64,000 bases of DNA from Croceicoccus sp. (lineage in GTDB: Bacteria > Pseudomonadota > Alphaproteobacteria > Sphingomonadales > Sphingomonadaceae): positions 1-64,000 of the forward strand of contig NZMY01000013.1 of assembly GCA_002694745.1 (NCBI GenBank), written 5' to 3'. Below, one piece after another: positions 35,025-44,647 of this stretch. Each line of letters starts with the position of its first letter. The stretch's first letter is position 1. The notes beneath the pieces were generated by a model. The model did no database searches and was not told the DNA's origin. It was given only the letters and a program-made list of their open reading frames with translations. The position numbers were made by a program, and so were the translations under genes.

Positions 35025-36383
35025 ATGTTTCGTTCGATAGACAAAGAAAATACCGCTTCACCCGCGAAAGCCGCTGCCGCGCAGCCGGCTGACGGCGCCG
35101 GGGATGCGCGTGCGCCTGACGTGGCCACGGAGCTGGCAGTCGCGGGACCGCATTCGCGCAGCCACGCCCCAAAGCGCAGCGTGTTGCTGCTGCAGGGCCT
35201 GATGGGTCCCCTGTTCCGCAGGCTGGGGCAGGAGCTGATTGATGCGGGGCACGACGTTCACAAGGTGAACTTCAACGGCGGCGACCGGCTATACTGGCGG
35301 CTGCCCGGCGGCATCGAGTATCGCGGATCGCTTGAGCAATGGTCCGGGGCCTTCCGCGACATCCTGAGCGAAAAGCAGGTGACCGATGTCGTGCTGTTCG
35401 GCGATTGCCGCGTCCATCACCTCGCCGCCACCGCCGTCTGCCGCGAGATGGAGGTTCCCGTCCACGTGTTCGAGGAAGGCTATATCAGGCCCGACTGGGT
35501 GACGCTGGAACTGGGCGGCGTGAATGGCCATTCGCAATTGCCGCGCGACCCGAACTGGTATCGCAAGACGGCCGCCGCCTTGCCGCCCGTTCCCGCACAT
35601 CAGCAGGTTCCGTTCTCGTTCCGGAGGCGCGCGATGGAAGGGCTGCTGTATAACTGCGCCGACATCTTCACGCGCCGTTTCTATCCGCACTGGACCAATC
35701 ATCGCCCATGGCACCCAGTGATCGAGGGTGTGGGATGGACGCGCAAGCTGGCCCGCCGCAAGAAGGTGCGCAAACATGCCACCGCCCTGATCGAACGGCT
35801 GCTGGTCGAGAAGCCCGACTACTACCTGTTCCCGCTACAGCTCGACAGCGATGCGCAGATCCGGCTGCATTCGCCTTTCGCGGGCGTCGCGGACGCGATG
35901 CGCCTGGTCTTCGAGTCCTTCGCCCGCCACGCGCCGCCGCATACGCGGCTGGTTGTAAAGGAGCATCCGCTCGACAACGGGGTGCGCAACTGGCGGGAAG
36001 AAGCGGATAGCCTTGCCGCCCTGTTCGGCATTTCGGAACGCGTGGATTACATCGGCTGGGGCGATATCGTGCCGGTCGCGGCGCATTCGCGCGGCATGGT
36101 GACGATCAACAGCACCAGCGGCACTTTGGCGCTGGCGCTGGGCGTGCCCGTCGTCGTGCTGGGCCACGCGGTCTATGACATTCCCGACATCACTTATCAG
36201 AACGGGCTGGATGCGTTCTGGAACGATCCGGTCGCGCCCGATGAGGACACCTTCGCGGCATTCCGGCGCGTGCTGATCGAACGCTGCCTGATTCCCGGCG
36301 GGTTCTTTTCCGAAGAAGCGCTGGACAAGGTCGTGCGCCACGCCGTCGCGCGGTTCGAAGGCAGGGCGCTGCTACCCGAATGA
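35025..36383 (+). CDS. kpsS: KpsS-like capsule Kdo transferase
   Basis: 452 aa. Capsule_synth family. The first 50 residues are low-complexity and alanine-rich. The enzyme body follows with RSVLLLQGLMGPLFRRLG, VVLFGDCRVHH, the hallmark VFEEGYIRPDWVTLE (148-162) and VVKEHPLDNG. KpsS attaches the first Kdo to the phospholipid anchor of ABC-exported capsules. It stands alone between the LTA-synthase-like gene (divergent) and the KpsD gene (convergent, 48-bp gap). Confidence 0.9.
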   Translation: MFRSIDKENTASPAKAAAAQPADGAGDARAPDVATELAVAGPHSRSHAPKRSVLLLQGLMGPLFRRLGQELIDAGHDVHKVNFNGGDRLYWRLPGGIEYRGSLEQWSGAFRDILSEKQVTDVVLFGDCRVHHLAATAVCREMEVPVHVFEEGYIRPDWVTLELGGVNGHSQLPRDPNWYRKTAAALPPVPAHQQVPFSFRRRAMEGLLYNCADIFTRRFYPHWTNHRPWHPVIEGVGWTRKLARRKKVRKHATALIERLLVEKPDYYLFPLQLDSDAQIRLHSPFAGVADAMRLVFESFARHAPPHTRLVVKEHPLDNGVRNWREEADSLAALFGISERVDYIGWGDIVPVAAHSRGMVTINSTSGTLALALGVPVVVLGHAVYDIPDITYQNGLDAFWNDPVAPDEDTFAAFRRVLIERCLIPGGFFSEEALDKVVRHAVARFEGRALLPE

Positions 36384-36431
36384 TCCGCCCGAACGGCCCC
36401 GGCGCATGGCCGGGACCGTCGGTGCGACGGA

Positions 36432-37562
36432 TCAATTGCCCAGGCTGTTGGCGACGGTGGTGACCGTCACGACCGGCGCGAACAGCTGGCTGATCGTCTG
36501 GATCAGCAGGCGCGGCTGGTTCGCCTCGGCATTGCCGAAGTAGAGGATGTCGTCGTCGCGTAGCGCGAATTGCTGTGCCAGGAAATAGGTCGGCGTCTTC
36601 ATCAGGTTGAAGTGATAGACCACCGGCTCCGCCCCGTTCGGCCCGGTAAAGCGCAGCAGGAATACCGCCTGCGGGTCCGCCGTACTGCGATCCGGGCCGC
36701 CTGCATTGGCGATCGCCTCCATCACCGTCATAGTGTCGCGGGTGAACGCGAACTGCTGGACCCGGCCCGATGCCCCCATCACCGAATACATCATCGGTTC
36801 GGGCAGGATCGTCAGCCGGTCGCCCGGATAGGCCTTCAGATCCTCATACGCGCCGGCCATGACCTTGCTCAGCCGGATGCGCGCCTCGTTCTCGCCGCGC
36901 TTCACCCTGAGGACAAGGTCCTTGGGATCGCCGCGATAGCCGCCCGACAGCGCGATCACGTCGGACATGCTTTCCTGGTTGGTTTCCAGCACAAGCCGAC
37001 CCGGTTGCACCACTTCGCCCGCGACGATCACCGAATTGGTGATGACTTGCTCACGGTTCACCAGAACCTGCGGGTCCTGCGACAGGGTGCGCAGCGACTG
37101 GCCGATCATCTCCTGCACTTCGGTGACGGTACGGCCCATCACGTTAAGGCGGCCGACATAGGGGATCGTGATCTCGCCATCGTCATTAACGCGGCTGGCG
37201 GGCAGCGCCTGCATCTTGACCGCGGGGTCGAAACTGCCGCCGATCTCCGCGCTCGCGCCCGTGCTGCCGAACAGGGGGATACCCGCTTCATAGATGCTGA
37301 TCGCCAGCACGTCGCCCGGTCCGACGATGTCGGTCGGCGTCGTGGGCTGCATCGGCAAAGCCCACTGAACGGGGGGCAGCACCGGCGGCACGACTTCCGC
37401 GCGGTCCACTTCGACAATGGCAATCTGCGGGCCCGCTCCGGTCTCGACCGCTTCTTCCGCGGTCGATCGGATCTGGCTGCCGGTGGGCCCCGTGCTGGGC
37501 AGCGTCGAACAGCCGCACAGGACGCCCAGCGCGACGGGCACCAAGCAATGTTGAAATTTCAT
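36432..37562 (-). CDS. kpsD: Capsule polysaccharide export lipoprotein (KpsD/Wza family)
   Basis: 376 aa, the short form of the family. A lipobox LGVLCGC gives an outer-membrane lipoprotein. The Poly_export domain begins at IVGPGDVLAISIYEAG and continues IPYVGRLNVMGRT; SLBB-type domains follow (VIVAGEVVQPGR, SVMGASGRVQQF). It forms the outer-membrane exit channel working with KpsE and KpsMT. ATG 37562 is used; a TTG four codons upstream is unlikely. It is divergent from a GT2 gene. Confidence 0.92.
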   Translation of the reverse strand: MKFQHCLVPVALGVLCGCSTLPSTGPTGSQIRSTAEEAVETGAGPQIAIVEVDRAEVVPPVLPPVQWALPMQPTTPTDIVGPGDVLAISIYEAGIPLFGSTGASAEIGGSFDPAVKMQALPASRVNDDGEITIPYVGRLNVMGRTVTEVQEMIGQSLRTLSQDPQVLVNREQVITNSVIVAGEVVQPGRLVLETNQESMSDVIALSGGYRGDPKDLVLRVKRGENEARIRLSKVMAGAYEDLKAYPGDRLTILPEPMMYSVMGASGRVQQFAFTRDTMTVMEAIANAGGPDRSTADPQAVFLLRFTGPNGAEPVVYHFNLMKTPTYFLAQQFALRDDDILYFGNAEANQPRLLIQTISQLFAPVVTVTTVANSLGN

Positions 37563-37739
37563 GCGCAATTGCAAACCAGTCTGTTATAGCGATCGGCCCA
37601 CCTAACGAATTACCACTGGCAGGCCTAGTCCGAACTCGCTCTACTCGTCGAACCGATGTCGCCTTGCGGGGAACGCTGTCGCCGCTGCATGGGCGCGCAC
37701 GGCATGGCCGGGTCGAGGAACGCGCTTCAACCAACTGCA

Positions 37740-39524
37740 ATGACACGATTTTCTTCCCGTTTTCAAACATCGAGACGGCTTGCGTGGATGCGCGATGCGT
37801 CGCTGCTGATCCTGTGCCGCCCCGCTCGTCTGGCAGGCGCAGGATGGGCGCGGCTGTGCGGCAAGCGAGTGCGGGCGCGCAACCGGCTGCAAAGCGCCAT
37901 CGCCAGCCTGCCTTTCGCGCATCAAAGGCTGATGCAGGCCGGCGCGCTGACCGATTTCGAAACGCTGTCCGCCCGCGAGGACGGCGAGATACCCAGGATC
38001 GGCGTGCATTTGCACCTGACTGCGGGGGACGCGCCCGACGCATTCCAAACCGCCCTGGCGTCGGTGCAACGGCAGAGCCTGCCGCCAGAGGCGATATTCG
38101 TGACGTCCGCGCAAGGCACGCCGGACATCGCATCCGCCGGTGCGGTCCAGATCGTGGAAGGGCATTTTCCGGACAGGACTGCGGGGCTTCGCGCCGCGCT
38201 CGATGCGGCGACTGGCTGCGGTGTCGATTTGATGGTGCCGCTCGCATCCGGCGATGCGCTGCCGGGCAATGCGCTGGCGGCCTATGCGGCGTATTATACG
38301 GGCGCGGCGGCTGTGCTTTATGGCGATCAGGACGAATTCGGGCGCGGCGGCATAGGCCGCGAACCCTGGTTGAAACCGCAATGGGATCCGCGGCTGTTTC
38401 TGTCGCAGGACTACGTCAGCCATGCCTGCGCACTGCGGGTGGATCGGGTGTCTGCCCCGCTAACCGCCGCCCCGCCGCGCGAGGGGGAAAGTCTCTACGA
38501 AGTCCTGCTGCGCTTGACGGTCGATCCGGCGGGCCCCGCGCTTCCAGTTGGCCACGTCCCCCGCGTCACAGCCCGTACGCCGGCGGGTGCATGGCAGCGC
38601 GAACAGGACAGCCGCCATGCCGCCGTGGCGCGTTTGCTGGACGGGCGGGCCGAAGTGCAAAACGGTCAGCACGGCACGGTCGATGTCCAATGGATCCTGC
38701 CCTCCCCGCTGCCCCGCGTCAGCATCGTGGTTGCCACGCGCGACCGCGTGGAACTGCTGCGAAAATGCATGGAAGGGCTGCTGGAAGGCACCGATTATCC
38801 CGATTTCGACATCGTTCTGGTCGACAATGACAGCCGCGATCCCGAAACGCTGGACTACATGGACAGCGTCGCCGCCGACCCGCGGGTCCAGCTGCTGCGC
38901 TGGCCGCATCCGTTCAACTATTCGGCGATCAACAATCATGGCGCGCGCCATGCGGCCAGCGAATATCTCTGCCTGCTCAACAACGATATCGAGATCATCC
39001 ATCCCGACTGGCTGACCGCCATGATGCGCGAGGCCGTCCAGCCGGGCGTCGGCGCGGTGGGCGCGCGGCTGCTGTATCCTGACCGCTCGATCCAGCACGC
39101 AGGCGTCGTCATCGGCATGGGCAACGCCGCGGGTCACGCGCATCGCGGACTGCCCGAAGGCGAGCCAGGCTATTTCGCGCAGGCCCATGTCGCGCGCGGG
39201 GCCAGCGCGGTTACCGCTGCCTGCCTGCTGGTGGCCAAGACGCATTTCGACGCGGTTGGCGGGCTGGACGAGGAAGGGTTGGCGGTCGCCTATAACGACG
39301 TCGACCTGTGCCTGAAACTTCGCGCCCTGGGCCTGTCCAATATCTACACCCCCGCCGCGACACTGGTGCATCACGAAAGCAAGTCGCGGGGGCTGGACTT
39401 CGCGCCCGAACACATGGAACGCTATTTGCGCGAACTCGCCGTGTTCCAGCAGCGCTGGGACAGCATCGGACATGTCGATGCATGGCATCACCCCCACCTC
39501 GACCGGACGAGTGAGGTCTATTGA
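37740..39524 (+). CDS. Glycosyltransferase family 2 protein
   Basis: 594 aa. A GT-A domain in the C-terminal half starts at PRVSIVVATRDRVELL and has VLVDNDS, CLLNNDIEIIHPDW, AVGARLLYPD and YNDVDLCLKLR. The N-terminal 300 residues form a divergent module shared with the paralogue at 52225-53820. ATG 37740 is chosen since the paralogue's start aligns there (both begin MT...RR..., then GKRVR); the frame is open 84 bp further upstream. It likely assembles the capsule repeat. Two inverted repeats lie 20-95 bp after its stop. Confidence 0.85.
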   Translation: MTRFSSRFQTSRRLAWMRDASLLILCRPARLAGAGWARLCGKRVRARNRLQSAIASLPFAHQRLMQAGALTDFETLSAREDGEIPRIGVHLHLTAGDAPDAFQTALASVQRQSLPPEAIFVTSAQGTPDIASAGAVQIVEGHFPDRTAGLRAALDAATGCGVDLMVPLASGDALPGNALAAYAAYYTGAAAVLYGDQDEFGRGGIGREPWLKPQWDPRLFLSQDYVSHACALRVDRVSAPLTAAPPREGESLYEVLLRLTVDPAGPALPVGHVPRVTARTPAGAWQREQDSRHAAVARLLDGRAEVQNGQHGTVDVQWILPSPLPRVSIVVATRDRVELLRKCMEGLLEGTDYPDFDIVLVDNDSRDPETLDYMDSVAADPRVQLLRWPHPFNYSAINNHGARHAASEYLCLLNNDIEIIHPDWLTAMMREAVQPGVGAVGARLLYPDRSIQHAGVVIGMGNAAGHAHRGLPEGEPGYFAQAHVARGASAVTAACLLVAKTHFDAVGGLDEEGLAVAYNDVDLCLKLRALGLSNIYTPAATLVHHESKSRGLDFAPEHMERYLRELAVFQQRWDSIGHVDAWHHPHLDRTSEVY

Positions 39525-39543
39525 TAAAGACGATACGACGTTC

Positions 39544-39560
39544 TGCTACGATCCGTAGCA
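39544..39560. repeat. Inverted repeat after the GT2 gene
   Basis: Perfect 7-bp arms TGCTACG / CGTAGCA with spacer ATC, 20 bp after the GT2 stop. There is no T-run, so it is not a canonical terminator. Confidence 0.5.
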
Positions 39561-39589
39561 ACTCGGTTAGAGCCCGGCCCTGACAAGGA

Positions 39590-39617
39590 GGCGGATTCCA
39601 ACGCGTCGGAATCTGCC
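39590..39617. repeat. Second inverted repeat, possible attenuator or recombination scar
   Basis: GGCGGATTCC / GGAATCTGCC arms (one mismatch) around an 8-nt loop are followed by AAAAA on the plus strand. It lies at the point where base composition changes into the less GC-rich glycosyltransferase cassette. Confidence 0.45.
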
Positions 39618-39759
39618 AAAAACCGGTCACATTTCAGGGGAATGCGTCAGCAACAGCTTATCATGACGACAACGCTGCTATAGGGCTTTACAGAACCGCC
39701 CAAGGACTACTGAGAGATAGAGGCCCTGATGAAAAACTGCAGCATTCGGATGCAAGCCG

Positions 39760-42700
39760 GTGAAAATTAAGAATAATACATCACAGGTTTTGTCCGAGGC
39801 TGAGAAGAGGGGGCCAGTTGAGCAGCCTCGCCAGATGATCGTGTTGGGCATGCACCGCTCAGGCACATCCGCGCTGACCAATGCCCTCGCCCGCATGGGC
39901 GTGTTTGTTGGTGATCAGGACGAACTGACTGCAAGCAACTGGGAAAACCCGCATGGCTTCTTTGAGCGCCGGGATGCGCGGCGTATTTGCGATGCGCTTT
40001 TGCATCGCGGCGAGGCCGACTGGTGGAAAATCTCTCGTTTCGACGCTGGGCAACTGACCAATCCGGTCCTGGGCCCGGCACGCGAGGATTTCATCTCTCT
40101 AACCGAAAAGCTGGACGCCAAAGGTCACTGGGCGATCAAGGAGCCGCGCCTGTGCGTGCTCCTGCCGATCGTCCTGCCGTTGCTGCGACGGGTTTTGCCG
40201 ATTGTCGCTTTGCGGCATCCGATCGAAATCGCTCATTCTCTTTATCATCGCAATGGATTCTCAATCCAGGCCTCTTTGGCACTTTGGGAAACCTACATCC
40301 TGCGTGCTTTGCGCGATTCCGATGGTCTAGACCGCTGTTTCGTTCATTACGATGCGCTTATCCGTGATCCTGCTGCTACACTGGAACGGCTGGCGACGCG
40401 GCTACAAAGCCTCGGGGTAAGCGGCCTGGATCCCGAGCAGGGTGTAGCAGCGATCGATCCCGCACTTTTTCGGGAAAAGCAAGACGGCGGGCAGGATTGG
40501 CGCCTTTCGCCGGAGCAAGCACACCTCTGGGCCATGCTGAAGGACCTTGGCGTAGACGGTGCCGGACTCGAAATCCCGGCAGTTTCGCTACATGCCACAC
40601 AGATTCTCCGCGAGTTCGAAATCGACCAGACAGCGCGACGTTCCTTGATTTCCGAAAAGGAAGCCAGCGAACGTGAACGCAGCAAGGCCGAGGCCAACCT
40701 ACAGCGACATCAGGCAGCGGCCGACGAAGCGCGAGCGAAGCTAGGCGCGACCGACGCACAGTTGAAGACGACACGCGCCGAGCTCGAAGCAGCAAAGGCG
40801 CGTTCGGCCGAGACTGAAGCGAAGCATGGTAAAGTCTCACGCGAACTGGATGAAACACGCACGAATCTGGCTGGGCTAAACGATCGGTTCGACAGCGCAC
40901 GCCGTGAACTCGAGGTGACGACAAAGCGACTTCTGGAAATCGGCGACCATCATAACAAGACGCTTTCAAAGCTCGGAGAAGATCGCGAGCGGCTGGTCGG
41001 CGAGCGCGAGGCATTGAAGGGTGAACTGACGGCCCAACGCCGGTTGTCGGAGAAGCAGGCGCGAGCACATCAGGACATACTCCGGCGAGCGATGGAGCGT
41101 TCCGCCGATGAGATCCGTGCGTTTGGCCGGGCACGCCACAAGGCGGCCACTCAAATCGCCAAATTCGAGTGGAACCTGAACCTGGCCGTCAGGGACAAGG
41201 TGTTGCTCGAAGCCGAACGGGCCGCTCAAGCCGCTCTACTCGATGCCATTCTGGGATCGACGCTTTGGCGCGTGCTCTCTCGGATCCGCAAACTGACGCA
41301 CAATCCCATCGCTGCAAGACGGCGGCGGGATCGAGTGGCGCGCAGCGTTTCGATGGCCGAGGTGATGGCGCTGTTCGATCCCGACTGGTATCGCATGCGC
41401 AATCCCGACGTCGCTTTGACCGGTCTGGATCCGCTCGATCACTATTTGCTGCGAGGGGCCGTCCGTGGCCGCGATCCCGGTCCGCTATTCCATGTCGATT
41501 TCTACCTCGCGTCGGCGAAAACTATCGGCGAAGACGAGGAAGCGGCCCGCAATCCGCTGATCCACTATCTGACAAGCGGAGCAACGGCCGGCCTCAGCCC
41601 CCACGCGCTTTTCGATCCTGCTTTTTACGCGACAGAAAATCCTGATGTCGTCGAGAGCGGCATGAACCCGCTGGTCCATTTCATACTGCACGGCGGACAG
41701 GAAGGGCGATCGCCCAGCCCCTGTTTCGACGCGCGCTGGTATCTGGACATGTACCCGGATGTGGCAGCTGCCGGCTGCAATCCCCTGCTGCACTATTTGG
41801 ATCACGGCACGGACGAGGGGCGCGATCCCGCACCAGATTTCTCGACAAGCGGTTATCTGAAATCGTACCCCGATGTCGTGCGCAGCGCACAGAACCCGCT
41901 CATGCATTACCAGCTTTTCGGGCGTTACGAGGGCCGCAATCCTCGGGGCATCGGTGATCCAACCGCTACCGACGGGTCTACGCAGCAACAAAAATCGCCG
42001 CAGCCCGTGCCGGCAAACCTCTCTACGATGCGGCCAGTTGCGCCACTCTCCGCCAGCCCGAAGCCTTCCAGGCAGAACAAACTGCCGCTAAGCGCGCTTT
42101 TGATCTCCTGGGATATCGGCCATAATCCGGTGGGCCGCGCTTACATGCTGGCCGAAGCTGTGGACCGCGTGGTCGAACACACGGTCATCGCGGGATTTCA
42201 GTTCCCGCGATACGGATCGCGGGTCTGGGAGCCGCTGCGCGATTCGCGCCTGCCCGTAATCCCGATCCCCGGACACAATCTGCCAGACATGATCGAACTG
42301 GCACGCTCGATTGCGGATCAGGTCCGCCCCGATGTCGTCATCGCCTGCAAGCCCCGTCTGCCGGCCTTGCAACTGGGCATGCAGATCCGGGATGCAGCCG
42401 GTTGCCCGCTGATCCTCGATATTGACGATCACGAACTTAGCTTCTTCGCCAATCGCGATCCGATTACGATGGAACAGTTCGAGGCAGTCCAGCCCGGCGA
42501 ATGGGCAAATCATGTCGAGCCTTACGGCGAGGAATGGACCCGCTTGTGCGAAGGCTTGACTGGAACCGCAGATCGAATCCTCGTCTCCAATACGGCTCTG
42601 CAGAAGCGGTTCGGGGGCGTTGTCGTGCCGCATGTTCGCGACGAATCGGCCTTCCAGCCGGTCGATGCCAGCGCGCGGGTGGCGGTCCGCAACCGGTTCG

Positions 42701-44592
42701 GGGTGCCGATCGACGCACGCGTCGTGCTGTTTTTCGGCACGCCGCGGTTGCATAAAGGGATAGGCGAACTTGCCGCCGCCGTGGCCGCGATCGATGATCC
42801 ACGGGTGCGACTTGTTATCATCGGCGACGCACCGGATAAGTCGGTAACCGCAAAGCTCAACCAGATCGCGCCGGGCCGGGTCATCCAGATACCCGGGCAG
42901 CCATTCTCGGCTATTCCTACGATCATGGCGCTGGGCGATGTGGTCGCATTGCCCCAGGATGTCGACCATCCGATCTCGCAGTTCCAGCTTCCTGCAAAGG
43001 CGATCGATGCGATTGCTGCAGGGCTGCCGCTGCTGGTCACACCGACTCCGCCGTTGATGGACCTCGTTTCGGCAGGGCTTGCGGTTCCGTTCGAACCGAA
43101 GGGTCTGAAAGATGCCATTGTCGCGGCATTGAACAAGCCGGTTACGCCAGAATCGCAGGCCGCTGTGCGAGAGCGCTTCCTGAGGGGCTACAGCTATCTT
43201 TCCGCCGGAGAAAGCCTGCGAAAAATCATCGGCGAAGCGGTTGCGCAGAAGCCCTCTGAAGCTGCGGTTGGCAGCGGCACACGACTTGTCGCTGCGCAAT
43301 ATCGCGCTCTTGGCTGCGAGCCTCCGCAACCCTCCAAGACACTTCCCGAGCAAGGCCGAGACATCGTCATGTTCTGGAAGCAGAACGACAGTGCACTTTA
43401 TGGCCGCCGCAACGACATGGTCGCGCGCTATCTTGCCTCACGCGACGACGTCCGCCGGGTCATTGTGTTCGATGCGCCGATCTCACGCAACAAGCTAATA
43501 GAATTACGCGACCGCGGGCGTTCCGGCGATCAGGACCGCCTCATCTACACGCGCACCATCGAGAAGCAGATGGGGCTTCGCGACGAAGGCAAAATCGCGC
43601 GCCGGGTTCTGGTCTACCAGCCACGTCACGTGCGCAACGTGAAGTCAAATGCCCTGCAGGACCAAGTGGTCAACCATGTCAGGGCTACGCTCGAACAGGA
43701 AGGTGTCGATCCGTCGCAGGCCGTGTTCTGGCTTTATCCGCGCAATCCCTTCCTCGAAACTCTTGTCGACACGTTCAAACCTGCGCGAGTTGTTACCGAT
43801 ATCGTCGACGACCACCGCGCCTGGCCAAATGTGTCGGAAGACCAGCGCCGGGAACTCGATCAGCATTATACCCGAGTGCTGGGTTTTGCCGATTTTGCCA
43901 TGGCCAATTGCGAGCCGGTGCGCGCCTCGATGGCGAAGATACGCCCTGATATCCGCCTGATACCCAATGGCTGCGATATGCCCTCTACGGATACCACGCC
44001 TTCCTCTTCCGCATTCCAGCGCGTGACCGAATGGCCGGGCAAGGTAATCGGTTTTACCGGCAATCTTGAGGCAAAGATCGACGACGAGTTGATCAAACGC
44101 CTGTCTCGGGAGCTTCCGGATGCGCTGATCGTACTCGTCGGTTCGACACACGCCAACCCATCCGTGCGGGAATTGGCGGAGTTGCCGAACGTATTGATGC
44201 CGGGGGTGGCGCCTTACGAAGAACTTGGAGCATGGGTCAGCCGCTTCGATGTCGCCATCATTCCGCATCGGCGTATGGCGTTGACCGAGTCAATGAACCC
44301 GCTGAAACAATACGTCTACCTCTCCCACGGTGTTCCAGTCGTCGCCACGAACATCAGCGGCCTCGAGGACGTGCCAGGTATTACCGTGGCCTCTGATCAG
44401 GAATCGTTCGTTATCGCTGTGCGAGCAGCCCTGGAGGCCCCACGTGCGGCAGTCGCAACACAGGATTTCATCCGCGAGCACAGTTGGGACGCACGGCTTT
44501 CCGGGTTCGTCGACGAAATCCTGACGGACGAGAATTCGTCGCCAAAACCTGTCCGGCATGGTTTTGACGAACAGGCAAACCCGTCGGATTGA
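39760..44592 (+). CDS. Giant multidomain glycosyltransferase: sulfotransferase-like + coiled coil + five repeats + two GT-B domains
   Basis: 1610 aa. In order: a sulfotransferase-like domain (about 25-245) with the PAPS P-loop-like LGMHRSGTSAL (29-39), ENPHGFFE and LRHPIEIAHSLYHR; a charged coiled coil (about 290-445); a basic linker; five tandem 38-41-residue repeats (539-730; pattern F-D-x-x-W-Y ... P-D-V ... N-P-L-x-H-Y ... G ... E-G-R-x-P); a first GT4-like GT-B domain (about 775-1160; LFFGTPRLHKGIGEL); and a second GT-B domain (about 1200-1590; VIGFTGNLEAKID, then AIIPHRR). GTG 39760 is taken as the start; an ATG at 39835 would drop 25 residues but keep the P-loop. It could couple polymer extension with sulfation, which would need activated sulfate genes elsewhere. 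Confidence 0.75.
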   Translation: MKIKNNTSQVLSEAEKRGPVEQPRQMIVLGMHRSGTSALTNALARMGVFVGDQDELTASNWENPHGFFERRDARRICDALLHRGEADWWKISRFDAGQLTNPVLGPAREDFISLTEKLDAKGHWAIKEPRLCVLLPIVLPLLRRVLPIVALRHPIEIAHSLYHRNGFSIQASLALWETYILRALRDSDGLDRCFVHYDALIRDPAATLERLATRLQSLGVSGLDPEQGVAAIDPALFREKQDGGQDWRLSPEQAHLWAMLKDLGVDGAGLEIPAVSLHATQILREFEIDQTARRSLISEKEASERERSKAEANLQRHQAAADEARAKLGATDAQLKTTRAELEAAKARSAETEAKHGKVSRELDETRTNLAGLNDRFDSARRELEVTTKRLLEIGDHHNKTLSKLGEDRERLVGEREALKGELTAQRRLSEKQARAHQDILRRAMERSADEIRAFGRARHKAATQIAKFEWNLNLAVRDKVLLEAERAAQAALLDAILGSTLWRVLSRIRKLTHNPIAARRRRDRVARSVSMAEVMALFDPDWYRMRNPDVALTGLDPLDHYLLRGAVRGRDPGPLFHVDFYLASAKTIGEDEEAARNPLIHYLTSGATAGLSPHALFDPAFYATENPDVVESGMNPLVHFILHGGQEGRSPSPCFDARWYLDMYPDVAAAGCNPLLHYLDHGTDEGRDPAPDFSTSGYLKSYPDVVRSAQNPLMHYQLFGRYEGRNPRGIGDPTATDGSTQQQKSPQPVPANLSTMRPVAPLSASPKPSRQNKLPLSALLISWDIGHNPVGRAYMLAEAVDRVVEHTVIAGFQFPRYGSRVWEPLRDSRLPVIPIPGHNLPDMIELARSIADQVRPDVVIACKPRLPALQLGMQIRDAAGCPLILDIDDHELSFFANRDPITMEQFEAVQPGEWANHVEPYGEEWTRLCEGLTGTADRILVSNTALQKRFGGVVVPHVRDESAFQPVDASARVAVRNRFGVPIDARVVLFFGTPRLHKGIGELAAAVAAIDDPRVRLVIIGDAPDKSVTAKLNQIAPGRVIQIPGQPFSAIPTIMALGDVVALPQDVDHPISQFQLPAKAIDAIAAGLPLLVTPTPPLMDLVSAGLAVPFEPKGLKDAIVAALNKPVTPESQAAVRERFLRGYSYLSAGESLRKIIGEAVAQKPSEAAVGSGTRLVAAQYRALGCEPPQPSKTLPEQGRDIVMFWKQNDSALYGRRNDMVARYLASRDDVRRVIVFDAPISRNKLIELRDRGRSGDQDRLIYTRTIEKQMGLRDEGKIARRVLVYQPRHVRNVKSNALQDQVVNHVRATLEQEGVDPSQAVFWLYPRNPFLETLVDTFKPARVVTDIVDDHRAWPNVSEDQRRELDQHYTRVLGFADFAMANCEPVRASMAKIRPDIRLIPNGCDMPSTDTTPSSSAFQRVTEWPGKVIGFTGNLEAKIDDELIKRLSRELPDALIVLVGSTHANPSVRELAELPNVLMPGVAPYEELGAWVSRFDVAIIPHRRMALTESMNPLKQYVYLSHGVPVVATNISGLEDVPGITVASDQESFVIAVRAALEAPRAAVATQDFIREHSWDARLSGFVDEILTDENSSPKPVRHGFDEQANPSD
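41374..41949 (+). repeat. Five tandem protein repeats (about 39 residues each) within the giant GT
   Basis: Units begin at residues 539, 577, 618, 656 and 694. Each has an aromatic start (FDxxWY/FY), PDV (absent in unit 2), NPLxHY and GxxEGRxP. Unit 2 is the most divergent. The DNA copies differ at many positions, so this is an old duplication rather than a recent slippage array. Confidence 0.8.
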
Positions 44593-44647
44593 TCTAGATA
44601 AGACCTTCGGTCCGATCCTAAGGGCAGCGACCGAAACTGGAGGTAAC

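Noticed and set aside
39590-39622. Hairpin after the GT2 gene as a rho-independent terminator
   Set aside because: It is followed by A residues, not T, on the plus strand, and no T-run follows on the minus strand.
44558-44647. Earlier start for the methyltransferase in the same frame
   Set aside because: It would overlap the end of the giant GT by 35 bases, and the ATG at 44648 has a clear GGAGG and starts the conserved cysteine motif.
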